From contig JAJYXK010000019.1 in NCBI GenBank assembly GCA_021801825.1, forward strand, positions 1-36,354: a DNA stretch of 36,354 bases. The letters are read 5' to 3'. Of this stretch, positions 23,060 through 31,865 are shown piece by piece. The first letter of the stretch is position 1. Every line of letters begins with the position of its first letter. Source of the stretch: a bacterium (GTDB lineage: Bacteria; Patescibacteriota; Minisyncoccia; UBA6257; JAGOQP01). Position numbers and translations under genes: made by a program. Below the pieces are notes generated by a model, which saw nothing but the letters and a program-made list of their open reading frames with translations, was not told where the DNA came from and ran no database searches.

Positions 23060-23875
23060 TTATTTTCTGTCACACTCGGCGCCTCGTTTACAAAGATAAA
23101 TTCTATTGTTAATCGTCAGATCTATATACGCAAGACTCTTCATGTCATATTTTTTCAACTCATTCAGAGCATATTGTGGATGTTGCTGAATACTGAAATA
23201 AATAACAGGAAATGAGGCGCGCGGATCAGTCTGTATTTCATCAAGGTCTTTGTTCCATATAATATTTTTAACGGGATCTCCAACAGAATCTAGAAAAGAA
23301 AATATCGCGTTAACGGTTGCAACGCCCCCTTCTATAGGAATGGTATCCCCCAATGATATAGTACTAGAAGCCTGAGAGGTAACCTTATTAAGGAGTTGCC
23401 CCTGAGTTAACGGCCCTTCTAAAAAAAGAATTCCTTCATCATCAAACCACCAACATGCAGTACTTGCATCACACCATAAAGCAACTTTTTTACGTTCACG
23501 GGCAACAATAGTAACAGCTCGTGTAATATAATTTTTTGAAACTGAGATGTCAGTAAGAATAGGATACGCCTCAGATATCTTTTGACTTAAGGAGTGGGAA
23601 CTAAATCCCCACAAGCTTTGTGTATTAAACAAAAGGGAAGAAATAAAAGACCGGTCATGAATATAGTCCCACGTTAATTGAGTAACTTCCGGTCGTAAAA
23701 CAGGATCTACAGTATCCCCAACCAAAACATCTGAGACGGTATAAATGTTGCTGTGTAAAAACCAAATAATTCCCGAAACAGAAAGTATCGCCACAATACT
23801 CAGAACAATAAGATGTATTTTATAAGCCTTTTTACGGCGTTTTTCTTCTTGTTTTCCTTGAATATAATCTCGCAT
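23060..23875 (-). CDS. ftsQ: FtsQ/DivIB-like cell-division protein
   Basis: This 271-residue protein has a basic cytosolic start (1-20), one membrane helix (about 21-41) and an extracytoplasmic part. After the helix, 'NIYTVSDVLVGDTV' opens a POTRA-like domain (about 45-120). The central FtsQ-type segment 'IVARERKKVALWCDAS' to 'CWWFDDEGILF' (about 122-152) is clear. FtsQ links early and late divisome proteins. It stands apart from a mur/fts cluster here. A TATTAT -10-like box lies eight bases before the ATG. Two Cys residues in 'WCDASTACWW' may form a disulphide, which is inference. Confidence 0.82.
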   Translation of the reverse strand: MRDYIQGKQEEKRRKKAYKIHLIVLSIVAILSVSGIIWFLHSNIYTVSDVLVGDTVDPVLRPEVTQLTWDYIHDRSFISSLLFNTQSLWGFSSHSLSQKISEAYPILTDISVSKNYITRAVTIVARERKKVALWCDASTACWWFDDEGILFLEGPLTQGQLLNKVTSQASSTISLGDTIPIEGGVATVNAIFSFLDSVGDPVKNIIWNKDLDEIQTDPRASFPVIYFSIQQHPQYALNELKKYDMKSLAYIDLTINNRIYLCKRGAECDRK

Positions 23876-23950
23876 ACCAGGTAATAATAAGGGTTTAGGT
23901 GTTAGGGGCTAGGGATGCGTATAGATTGTTTTTGTTATATACACTACTCT

Positions 23951-25183
23951 TTAACTTATTTTCTCAAACCCAGTGTATTTCTGAAGCGCCTTTGGTATGA
24001 GAACAGAACCATCCGCTTGTTGATGATTTTCTAAAAGAGCAATAATGGTACGACCCATAGCAAGACCCGTGGCATTTAAAGCATGCGCAAATTCAACTTT
24101 CCCATCAGGATATCTTACCTTAGTGTTAATTCCTCGTGTTTGATAATCGGTGGTGTTGGAACATGAACCAACTTCTCTATATGTATCCTGACTAGGAATC
24201 CATGCCTCAATATCAAACTGACGCGCATCAGTAGGGCCCATATCTCCGGTACATATCTCAACAATCTGATACGGAATTTCTAATCCTTGGAACAATTTTT
24301 CTTGCAATGCTGATAATTTTTGGTGTTCTTGCTCAGAAGATTCTGGAGCACAAAATTCATACATCTCAACTTTATCAAATTGATGCACTCGTAAGATTCC
24401 CTTTGTATCCTTACCATAGCTCCCCGCTTCGCGACGAAAACAAGTTGAAAATCCAACATATTTTTTAGGAAGTTGATCAGAAGAAAATGTTTCATCCATA
24501 TGCAGGGGTCCTAAGGTATGTTCGGCGCTCCCAATCAAATACAGGTCATCTTTTGGAAGATAATATCGTTCTTCTTTTTGAGAGTCCGTAAGTCTTCCCA
24601 TTCTTTCATACACATCAGGACGAATCATTACGGGAGGAATAACGGGTTCAAATCCTTCTTGTGTTAGTAAATCAAATGCATAGTGCATAAGCGCTAATTC
24701 AAGAAGAGCTCCTTTTCCTTTCAAATAATAAAACCGCGCGCCAGAAACTTCCGCGGCTTGTTTGGTGTCAATAATATTCAACGCCTGACCGATTTCCATG
24801 TGGTCCTTAATAGTGAAATTAAATACGGGCTTTTCACCATACGTGCGAATTGGTCTATTGTGAGATTCATCGGGACCCACTAATACATCATCAAAAGGAA
24901 TATTGGGAAGCTCAGTGAGAGCAATGCGGCGACGATTTTCAATTTCGGGAAGTTCTTGCTCTTTTGCTTTCAAGGCCTCTTTGTTCATACGAGCTTCCTC
25001 TCTATGCTCGGGACCAGTAAATTGTTTTTGAGTAGCGCGAAGCTCATCAATTTCTCTCACAAGATTTCTCCACTGATCATCAAGGGCAATGCAAGAATCA
25101 ACAAAAGATGCGTCTTTTCCTCGTTTAGTAAGAGCAACCTTTAAAAGCTCCGGGTTGGTGCGAAGAACATCTATGTTGATCAT
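23951..25183 (-). CDS. serS: Seryl-tRNA synthetase
   Basis: This class II enzyme charges tRNA-Ser. The N-terminal tRNA-binding coiled coil (about 1-100) precedes the catalytic domain. Motif 2 is 'CFRREAGSYGKDTKGILRVHQF' in essence (the Arg-Glu pair and GILRVHQF are clear) and motif 3 is 'GLAMGRTIIALLENHQ'. The 410-residue length is normal. It ends 75 bases before the ftsQ-like gene, with lysS upstream separated by a terminator at 25254-25278. Confidence 0.95.
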   Translation of the reverse strand: MINIDVLRTNPELLKVALTKRGKDASFVDSCIALDDQWRNLVREIDELRATQKQFTGPEHREEARMNKEALKAKEQELPEIENRRRIALTELPNIPFDDVLVGPDESHNRPIRTYGEKPVFNFTIKDHMEIGQALNIIDTKQAAEVSGARFYYLKGKGALLELALMHYAFDLLTQEGFEPVIPPVMIRPDVYERMGRLTDSQKEERYYLPKDDLYLIGSAEHTLGPLHMDETFSSDQLPKKYVGFSTCFRREAGSYGKDTKGILRVHQFDKVEMYEFCAPESSEQEHQKLSALQEKLFQGLEIPYQIVEICTGDMGPTDARQFDIEAWIPSQDTYREVGSCSNTTDYQTRGINTKVRYPDGKVEFAHALNATGLAMGRTIIALLENHQQADGSVLIPKALQKYTGFEKIS

Positions 25184-25253
25184 AATAAATAGTTAATAAC
25201 TAATGATAAAAATAGAATAACAGAAAATGAATAAAAAAAGAAGTAAATAACTA

Positions 25254-25278
25254 AAATCCGCCCAAATGGGGCGGATTT
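25254..25278 (-). terminator. Intrinsic terminator after lysS
   Basis: AAATCCGCCC (25254-25263) and GGGCGGATTT (25269-25278) form a perfect 10-bp stem with a 5-base loop. On the minus strand it directly follows lysS and ends in TTTTAG, a short U-tract. Confidence 0.82.
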
Positions 25279-25282
25279 AATA

Positions 25283-26737
25283 TTATTTATTTCTTCGCTT
25301 CATGGGAGGAGAAAAAATCGTTTCACGAATTGGTCGCCCCGCAAGAACTGCAAACAATCGTTCAGAAGTTCCAAACCCCGCGGTCGGTGGCATACCATAT
25401 TCCAAAGCTTCCAGAAAGTCCTCATCAAGCATCTGCGCTTCTACATCTCCCTTTTCACGCAATTTCATTTGTTCCTCAAAACGTTTCCGTTGGTCAATGG
25501 GGTCATTTAATTCAGAAAATCCTTTCCCTAATTCAGTTCCGTATGCCATCACTTGGAAACGCTCAACTACACGAGGATCTTTGGGTGAACGTTTTGCGAG
25601 GGGTTCAATCGTTACCGGAGGATTAATAAGAAATGTAGGACGGATAAGTAGTGGTCGCACCGTCTTTTTATAGATAAGATCTATCAGACGACCCCTTCCA
25701 ATATTTTTTTCAAATTTAATACTCAGTTCTCTAGCACGAACACGTAATGCATCATCAGAACAAGAAAGAACATCAAGTTTATTATGTTTCTGAAAAGCCT
25801 TACAGTAATCAACGGTATCCCATGCTCCACCCCATGATATTTTTGTATTTCCATACGGAAGCGTAAGGGTACCAAATGTTTTTTTAATAACGGTTTGATA
25901 CATTTTCTTCACAAACTTCATCAAATCACGATAGTCAGCATACGCCCAATAAAACTCTAGTTGGGTGTAATCCTGCAAATGTTCAGCATCAATACCTTCA
26001 TTTCTAAAAATACGTCCAATCTCATAAATTTTTTCAAACCCTCCCACGATCATTTTTTTGAGAGCTATTTCCAAAGAAATACGCAAATAAAAATCTTCGT
26101 CAAGGGCGTTATGATGTGTAACAAACGGTTCTGCCTCGGCGCCACCGGGAGTAATCTCAAACACCGGAGTCTCAACAGAAATGAAGTTATGTGCCTCCAA
26201 AAATTCGCGGACTGATTTCCAGAATACTGATTTCTTAAGAAACAAATCACGTTCAGCGGGATTTAAAATAGTATCAAGATATCGCTTTCTTAAACGAATT
26301 TCTATGTCTTCCAAACCATAAAAATCAGTAGGAAGAGGTTGCAATGTTTTGGTGAGAATTTGATATTTTTTTATCAATAAACTTTTCTCTCCTGTTTTTG
26401 TTTTTATAGGACTTCCCGCCCCTTGAATAATATCCCCCGCATCAAGAGTTTTTTTGATAAGATCAAATTGAGCAATAGTATCTTTTTTAAAAACAAACTG
26501 AATACGTCCAGAGGCATCTTCGCATGAAACAAAGAGAATCTTACCCTGATCTCTGATTGATCGGACGCGTCCCACTAAATAAATAAGGGTTGATTTTTTA
26601 CTCAACCGCGTGAATGAGTTATTGAATTCCCCGATATGCATACTGCGTTTTGCAGTCACCGGATAAGGATCACATTGAGCTTGTTGTAATAGCTCTAATT
26701 TTTTCTTTCGTTCTTCAAGAATTTTGTCTAATAGCAT
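25283..26737 (-). CDS. lysS: Lysyl-tRNA synthetase, class II
   Basis: The 484-residue class II enzyme has an N-terminal OB-fold anticodon-binding domain ('IYLVGRVRSIRDQGKILFVSCEDASGRIQ', residues ~52-82). Class II motif 1 is near 'SVFWKSVREFLEAHNFISVETPVF', motif 2 'YEIGRIFRNEGID', and motif 3 'GFGTSERLFAVLAGRPIRETIFSP', slightly altered from the usual G-x-G-x-D-R. It attaches lysine to tRNA-Lys. greA lies 28 bases upstream on the same strand and the two are probably co-transcribed. Confidence 0.95.
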   Translation of the reverse strand: MLLDKILEERKKKLELLQQAQCDPYPVTAKRSMHIGEFNNSFTRLSKKSTLIYLVGRVRSIRDQGKILFVSCEDASGRIQFVFKKDTIAQFDLIKKTLDAGDIIQGAGSPIKTKTGEKSLLIKKYQILTKTLQPLPTDFYGLEDIEIRLRKRYLDTILNPAERDLFLKKSVFWKSVREFLEAHNFISVETPVFEITPGGAEAEPFVTHHNALDEDFYLRISLEIALKKMIVGGFEKIYEIGRIFRNEGIDAEHLQDYTQLEFYWAYADYRDLMKFVKKMYQTVIKKTFGTLTLPYGNTKISWGGAWDTVDYCKAFQKHNKLDVLSCSDDALRVRARELSIKFEKNIGRGRLIDLIYKKTVRPLLIRPTFLINPPVTIEPLAKRSPKDPRVVERFQVMAYGTELGKGFSELNDPIDQRKRFEEQMKLREKGDVEAQMLDEDFLEALEYGMPPTAGFGTSERLFAVLAGRPIRETIFSPPMKRRNK

Positions 26738-26765
26738 AACATTCCGGATACTAAAATCCGTCCCC

Positions 26766-27230
26766 TTATTCTATCGCAATTATTTCGTATTGAATAGTGT
26801 TTCCCTTTGGAGTTTTTACTAAAACTACGTCCCCCACCTTCTTTCCAATAAGTTCTCGCCCAATAGGAGATACATTTGAAATTTTATTATGTGTAGGATC
26901 CGCTTCTTCAGATCCAACAATAGTAAAGATTGATTGTGTTTTATCAGATTTTTTCAAGGTCACCGTTAGCCCAACTCCCACCACAGATTTATTTTTTGGC
27001 TTAGTAATGACACTTGAATTCTTAATAAGATTTTCAAGTTTAAAGATTGCATGCTCTAGTCTATCCTGATCTTCTTTTGCTTGCGCATACTCAAAATTTT
27101 CAGACAAATCTCCAAATTCTTTTGCACGCTTAAGACGCTCTGCAATTTCAATACGATGCGTTGTTTTTAATTCATGTAATTGCTTTTTTAACTCCTCTAT
27201 TTTTTCTTTGCTTACGTAGTTTTCGCTCAT
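26766..27230 (-). CDS. greA: Transcription elongation factor GreA
   Basis: GreA rescues backtracked RNA polymerase by stimulating transcript cleavage. The 154-residue protein has the N-terminal coiled-coil finger (about 1-75), with the acidic tip region around 'AKEFGDLSENFEYAQAKEDQ'. A C-terminal FKBP-like domain follows, with 'ISNVSPIGRELIGKKVGDVVLVKTPKG'. Length is normal. A clear promoter at 27283-27255 drives it, with a leader of about 18 bases. Confidence 0.95.
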   Translation of the reverse strand: MSENYVSKEKIEELKKQLHELKTTHRIEIAERLKRAKEFGDLSENFEYAQAKEDQDRLEHAIFKLENLIKNSSVITKPKNKSVVGVGLTVTLKKSDKTQSIFTIVGSEEADPTHNKISNVSPIGRELIGKKVGDVVLVKTPKGNTIQYEIIAIE

Positions 27231-27254
27231 AAGGTGTAATAAAATATTCAGCCA

Positions 27255-27283
27255 AATATAGTATGTCTATGGGGAAAAGTCAA
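27255..27283 (-). promoter_or_regulatory. Promoter for greA-lysS
   Basis: On the minus strand TTGACT (27283-27278) and TATATT (27260-27255) are separated by 17 bases. The expected start point lies about 18 bases before the greA ATG. Confidence 0.75.
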
Positions 27284-27347
27284 TCCCAAAATCGTGGCGT
27301 ATATACTGATTAGAAACAAGCTGTCGGTGGGATTGATAACAATAACA

Positions 27348-28073
27348 TTAAAAGATTTTCTTAAGCGGATAAGAATGAACAACAAGTTTAAATTTAATAC
27401 GAAATGCTTCACATATCCCCTGTATATATGAAGAAGTGTTTTGAGACGAGGTTGTTATAAAATCTTGAGAATAAAGCTCCTTGACTCGCAGCTTCTGACT
27501 CTGCGCAAGCGCAATTGATTCCCGAATGACTGTTGTAGAGCGAGCGATGGTATGCGGAAACAACATTGTTGCCGATTTCTGAGAATATGCCGCCCATCCT
27601 CCATCAGCATCACTAATAAGCGGAGTTAATAGATGTTGCATAAACCATTGGAACGCACGCTCATAAAAGGATACACGAATAGCAGAAGGAGCAGTTGAAA
27701 TCCGCGATCCAACCACGACGTCATATCCTTTACGAAACCACTGCTCAATTCCCTCATAGAAATTAATACTTGAAGCGTTCGCGGGATTCATATATATGCG
27801 AATAAGACCCCTTGCTTCCAACATTCCTTTCTGAATCGCCACCCCCTCATATCCACCTTTTATTTCTTGAATACGTGCATGAGGAATAAGAGAAATAAAT
27901 CTATGCAATACCTCTTTTATATACAAAGCAGAAGTGTGTGGTATTAAAATTAATTCGTATGAAAATGAATGTTTGGCAAAATATGCATCAAGCGTAACTA
28001 ATGCCAGAGTAATCATTTTTAAATTTCTTCCACAGGGAATAATGATTGAGATAAGCGGTTGTTGAAGTTTCAT
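27348..28073 (-). CDS. Glycosyltransferase family 2-like protein with degenerate metal motif
   Basis: The 241-residue protein follows the GT2 (dolichyl-phosphate mannosyltransferase-like) layout: 'ISIIIPCGRN' start, 'GGYEGVAIQKGMLEARGLIRIYM' in the middle and 'GYDVVVGSRIS' later. Key acidic residues are missing. The first Asp pair (normally VVDDGS) is 'LILIPHTS', and the DxD metal site expected after 'IYM' reads NPANAS. It therefore may be inactive or use a different mechanism. No membrane helices follow the domain. It starts seven bases after the map stop, at the end of the ribosomal-secY-adk-map run, an unusual place for a glycosyltransferase. Confidence 0.72.
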   Translation of the reverse strand: MKLQQPLISIIIPCGRNLKMITLALVTLDAYFAKHSFSYELILIPHTSALYIKEVLHRFISLIPHARIQEIKGGYEGVAIQKGMLEARGLIRIYMNPANASSINFYEGIEQWFRKGYDVVVGSRISTAPSAIRVSFYERAFQWFMQHLLTPLISDADGGWAAYSQKSATMLFPHTIARSTTVIRESIALAQSQKLRVKELYSQDFITTSSQNTSSYIQGICEAFRIKFKLVVHSYPLKKIF

Positions 28074-28080
28074 ATTGGTA

Positions 28081-28839
28081 TTACAAAGTCACCACCAGAT
28101 GACCCCTTTTAGTAACAACGACCGTGTGTTCATAATGAGCAGAGGTACTTCCATCGGCTGTCGCATAACTCTCATCACGCTGTTGTATAATATGCTCCGA
28201 AGAAAGACTAAACATTGGTTCAATAGCAAGAACCATCCCCTCTCGCAAAACAAGACCAGCCCCTTTATTCCCATAATTAAATATAACCGGATCTTCGTGC
28301 AACTCATATCCTACTCCATGTCCGGTGAGCGCCTTAATTACCTTAACATTATCTCGAGAAGCGCGTTGTTGAATAACCCACCCAATATCCCCAAGGGTCT
28401 TTCCGGGTTTAATAATAGAGAGAGCCTCATCAAGAGCTTTTCGGGTACTTTGCATCAAGCGTTTTATCTTCGGAGAAACTGAACCAATAGCGACGGTAAT
28501 AGCCGCATCGGTATACATACCGTTATAGACAACCCCCGCATCTATTTTAAGTACATCCCCAGAACGAAGTTTATAATTATGGGGAGTTCCATGAACAATC
28601 GTGTGGTTTAAAGAAGTACAAATTGATGCTGGATACGGATGATCGGCTCCTTCTGGTTTATAGTTAAGAAACGCAGGTTGTCCTCCGTTTTCTTTTATGT
28701 ACGTATATGCAAACGAATCAAGATCAGCAAGATTCGTCCCCTCCTTTGCTTGTGCGGCAAGCTTTTTCAACAAACTAGAGAGAATTTTTCCTGATTCTTT
28801 AAGTTGAATAATTTCTTGTGGAGTCTTGATAGAGATCAT
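28081..28839 (-). CDS. map: Methionine aminopeptidase, type I
   Basis: Map removes the initiator methionine. The 252-residue protein shows the metal ligands of the pita-bread fold: Asp in 'KIDAGVVYNG', Asp in 'MYTDAAIT', His in 'GHGVGYELHEDP', Glu in 'LAIEPMF' and Glu in 'YEHTVVVT'. It is near the usual type I length. Its ATG overlaps the adk stop by four bases, preserving the secY-adk-map order common in bacteria. Confidence 0.95.
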   Translation of the reverse strand: MISIKTPQEIIQLKESGKILSSLLKKLAAQAKEGTNLADLDSFAYTYIKENGGQPAFLNYKPEGADHPYPASICTSLNHTIVHGTPHNYKLRSGDVLKIDAGVVYNGMYTDAAITVAIGSVSPKIKRLMQSTRKALDEALSIIKPGKTLGDIGWVIQQRASRDNVKVIKALTGHGVGYELHEDPVIFNYGNKGAGLVLREGMVLAIEPMFSLSSEHIIQQRDESYATADGSTSAHYEHTVVVTKRGHLVVTL

Positions 28840-29540
28840 GACAATAATGTAACAATCCGACTAAAGACGCGATACGGCATTGCGTTCGCAGGAACTTCGT
28901 GTACTACAAACTTACGCGCCCGCAACTCTCGTATAATAGGGGCTGTTTTTTCTTCATATTCTTTGAATCGAACCAAAATAGTTTTGGGATCATCAAGAGT
29001 TCTCTTGTATAACTTTCCACCACAAAATGGGCATTGTGTAATAGTAAGATTTTGTGCCGCCCCTAATAATGGATTCTGGCACACCGAACAGATGAGTCGT
29101 TTTGTATTACGCGCAAGAGCTTCTTTCTGAGTAACCTTAAGAAGTATAAAAAGTATATTATGTTTTCCGTATAACCCTTCCAAAATCTGAATAATACCTT
29201 GATGTTTTTTGTCACCAAATGCATCGTACATAGCGCGAGGAGAGCCACTAAACACAAGGCTTTCACCGCCTACCGCGAGCTCTTTCACACGCCGACCAGT
29301 ATGAGAAAGGATAAAATCAGAATCCATTAATTTTCCCGTATCAAAAAGTTTCTTCTCGCGTTGTATATCAGGATGAGAAGCAAGTTTTGGATCATGTACC
29401 AAGTTTTCAACAAACTTACCGGTGTTAAAATGATACAATCCAAACTTCTCAGCTAACAATACTGCTTGCGTGCTTTTTCCTGATCCCGGATACCCAAAAA
29501 TGACAATTGCTTTTTTGCCCTGATTAAGTTTTTTTGACAT
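28836..29540 (-). CDS. adk: Adenylate kinase-like nucleoside monophosphate kinase
   Basis: Adk interconverts ATP + AMP and 2 ADP. The 234-residue protein has P-loop GYPGSGKS, 'YHFNTGKFV' in the NMP-binding region and a LID with a four-Cys zinc ribbon (CSVC and CPFC, about residues 143-168) closing with 'YKRTLDDPKTILVRFKEYEEKT'. The usual DGFPR motif reads SGSPR, losing the Asp. Its position between secY and map supports adk, but the altered motif leaves substrate specificity open. Confidence 0.85.
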   Translation of the reverse strand: MSKKLNQGKKAIVIFGYPGSGKSTQAVLLAEKFGLYHFNTGKFVENLVHDPKLASHPDIQREKKLFDTGKLMDSDFILSHTGRRVKELAVGGESLVFSGSPRAMYDAFGDKKHQGIIQILEGLYGKHNILFILLKVTQKEALARNTKRLICSVCQNPLLGAAQNLTITQCPFCGGKLYKRTLDDPKTILVRFKEYEEKTAPIIRELRARKFVVHEVPANAMPYRVFSRIVTLLS

Positions 29541-29569
29541 AGTAAAGAGAAATTATAACGGAAAGATTT

Positions 29570-30841
29570 TTATTCAAATCCTTCGTACTCACGCATTATA
29601 AGTTGAGAGTTGATTTGACGCAACACTTCTAATGCCACTGAAACCACGATAAGAAGCGCGGTTCCTCCTAATGAAACAATGGTAATACCCGTTACCATAG
29701 TAGTAATGTTTGGCAAGATAGCAACGATTCCCAAAAAGATCGCTCCCCATAACGTAATACGAGTGATAATCTTACCTAAATAGGTTGAGGTTATTTCTCC
29801 GGGACGAATTCCAAGAATAACTCCTCCGGAACGTTGTAAATTCTTTGAGATTTCTCGTGGATCAAACGTCACCGCGGTATAGAAGTACGTAAATAATACC
29901 ACCAGCACAAAATAAAATAGTGCGTGCCAATACTGATTGTTAAATACTTTTGTAACCACATCAACTAAATACAATGACGTATTCTTTGAAAAGATAGCGA
30001 CCGCTTGTGCGATAAATTGCGGGAACATAAGTACCGAGATAGCAAATATAATAGGAATAACACCCGCCTGGTTTACTTTTAAAGGAAGGTAGCTTGAAAC
30101 ACCGCCAAACATTTTGGTTCCTCGCACTCGTTTCGCATAGGTAATAGGAATTTTTCTTTCTGCTTCGTTCACATATACCACTCCCGCAATAACTACAACT
30201 GCGATAATTAAAAATGCGATATAGCTAATTAGAGTAGTTGAATCAAATGATATAAATAATTTTTGAATCGTGGTTGGAATAGCACTCACGATACCCGCAA
30301 ATATAATAAGTGAAATACCATTTCCAATATGTTTTTCAGATATAATATCTCCAATCCATACCAATGCCATGGAACCCGCAACTACAATCAGAGTATCTCT
30401 CAATAGAGCAAGTGTACTCATTTGAGGAAGTACTTGTTGAGAAATAAGTAGATTCAAGAAACCATATCCAGAAAGGAAGGCAAGCGGAACGGTAAGATAT
30501 TTTGAATATCTATTAAATTTTGCACGTCCAACACTTCCCTCTTCATAATACATTTCTTTAAATTTAGGGAATATCATAGTCAACAATTGCATAACAATGG
30601 TTGCAGTTATGTACGGACCAACTCCCAACATAACAATAGAGAGGTTAGAAAGACCACCTCCCGAAAAGATATTAAGAAAACCAAATAACTGATTCCCCTG
30701 AAAGAAGTTAGCCAGACGCGTTAGATCAACATCAGGAACAGGAATAACCGCCAGCAAACGAAATACGATTAACCAAAACAAAACAAAAAATATTTTTTTT
30801 CGTAAATCAGGAATGCGAAATATGTTAGTGATCTTTGGCAT
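29570..30841 (-). CDS. secY: SecY, preprotein translocase channel subunit
   Basis: SecY forms the protein-conducting channel of the membrane. The 423-residue protein has ten hydrophobic helices. Conserved segments include 'GGGLSNLSIVMLGVGPYITATIVMQLL' (helix 2 region), 'PITYAKRVRGTKMFGGVSSYLPLKVNQAGVIPIIFA' (loop 6-7 into helix 7) and 'YTAVTFDPREISKNLQRSGGVILGIRPG' (loop 8-9). It follows rplO by 44 bases. Confidence 0.96.
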   Translation of the reverse strand: MPKITNIFRIPDLRKKIFFVLFWLIVFRLLAVIPVPDVDLTRLANFFQGNQLFGFLNIFSGGGLSNLSIVMLGVGPYITATIVMQLLTMIFPKFKEMYYEEGSVGRAKFNRYSKYLTVPLAFLSGYGFLNLLISQQVLPQMSTLALLRDTLIVVAGSMALVWIGDIISEKHIGNGISLIIFAGIVSAIPTTIQKLFISFDSTTLISYIAFLIIAVVVIAGVVYVNEAERKIPITYAKRVRGTKMFGGVSSYLPLKVNQAGVIPIIFAISVLMFPQFIAQAVAIFSKNTSLYLVDVVTKVFNNQYWHALFYFVLVVLFTYFYTAVTFDPREISKNLQRSGGVILGIRPGEITSTYLGKIITRITLWGAIFLGIVAILPNITTMVTGITIVSLGGTALLIVVSVALEVLRQINSQLIMREYEGFE

Positions 30842-30885
30842 AACGGTAAAATATCTAATAAGTAATCAAATACAATATAAGATGA

Positions 30886-31311
30886 TTATTCTATGTTTCC
30901 TTTTGCTTTTTCAATTTTTTTACGAGCTCCTTCTGAAACAGGAATCCCTTTAAATTCTTTTGCGGTCATTAAAGATCCCGATCCTACAATTTTTGCAGGC
31001 TGAGAAAGTGAACGAATAATACGATGTGCAAGCAAAACCTCTTTAGTAATTTGTGTCTCGGAAAGTTTGGCTATTTTTTTAAGAGAAATTGCTAATAACT
31101 TCGGTGACTTAGGATTATTTTTATTTCTTCCTCGTCCACGCTTCTTAGGAGTACGCAAAACTAAATCCCGAGCTCCTGGGCGCATATTTCTTCCTGCGCG
31201 AGCTTTCTGTCCTTTTTGTCCACGTCCTGAAGTTGTTCCACGCTTTCCTCCCCGACCAATGCGTCGCTTTGAGCGTGTTTCAGTTTTTGGTTGTAATTCG
31301 TGTAATTGCAT
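30886..31311 (-). CDS. rplO: 50S ribosomal protein L15
   Basis: The 141-residue protein starts with the typical Gly/Lys/Arg-rich extension 'KRRIGRGGKRGTTSGRGQKGQKAR' and ends with the globular domain 'AKIVGSGSLMTAKEFKGIPVSEGARKKIEKAKG'. It follows S5 by four bases, with no L30 gene between them. Confidence 0.95.
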   Translation of the reverse strand: MQLHELQPKTETRSKRRIGRGGKRGTTSGRGQKGQKARAGRNMRPGARDLVLRTPKKRGRGRNKNNPKSPKLLAISLKKIAKLSETQITKEVLLAHRIIRSLSQPAKIVGSGSLMTAKEFKGIPVSEGARKKIEKAKGNIE

Positions 31312-31315
31312 AATG

Positions 31316-31855
31316 TTATGCGGTTAGTTTCTTAAGTGCCTCAAGGGTTGCGAGGGCGTTTGTTAATTTATTTTTTGTGCGGCCCAAACATTTTGCCGAT
31401 GCATCTTGAATTCCCGCCATTAACAAGACACTTCGTACCGCTCCTCCTGCTTTTAATCCTGATCCCTTTTTACCTGGTTTAATAAGAACGCGCGCCGCGC
31501 TGAATTTCGCCTCTACTTCGTGCGCAATACTCGTCTGATGTAATTTAATCGCGAAAGTTTGTTTCATTGCATCGTGACGAGCTTTATCAATTGCTTGCGC
31601 CACATCAATTCCCTTTGCGACCCCTACACCAACTAATCCCTTTTTATTCCCCACAATAAGCGTGCAACGAAATGAAAATCGTTTTCCTCCTTTTACCACA
31701 CGAGTCACTCTGCGTAAGTCCAACGTCTTTTCGTCCAATTCTCGTTTTGGGGCCATCGGCGCATTAGAACGAGGACCGCGGGAAGATGGTCTGTTGCCAC
31801 CGCGGAATCCTCCTGCTGATGGTCTATTTTGTTGTGATTGTTGATTGTTCATCAT
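31316..31855 (-). CDS. rpsE: 30S ribosomal protein S5
   Basis: The 179-residue protein contains the S5 core ('VTRVVKGGKRFSFRCTLIVGNKKGLVGVGVAKG', 'KAGGAVRSVLLMAGIQDASAKCLG'). Its first ~40 residues are an unusual Gln/Asn/Arg/Gly-rich low-complexity tail absent from most S5 proteins. Two adjacent ATG codons (31855 and 31852) are both possible starts. Confidence 0.95.
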   Translation of the reverse strand: MMNNQQSQQNRPSAGGFRGGNRPSSRGPRSNAPMAPKRELDEKTLDLRRVTRVVKGGKRFSFRCTLIVGNKKGLVGVGVAKGIDVAQAIDKARHDAMKQTFAIKLHQTSIAHEVEAKFSAARVLIKPGKKGSGLKAGGAVRSVLLMAGIQDASAKCLGRTKNKLTNALATLEALKKLTA

Positions 31856-31865
31856 AATATATCAA

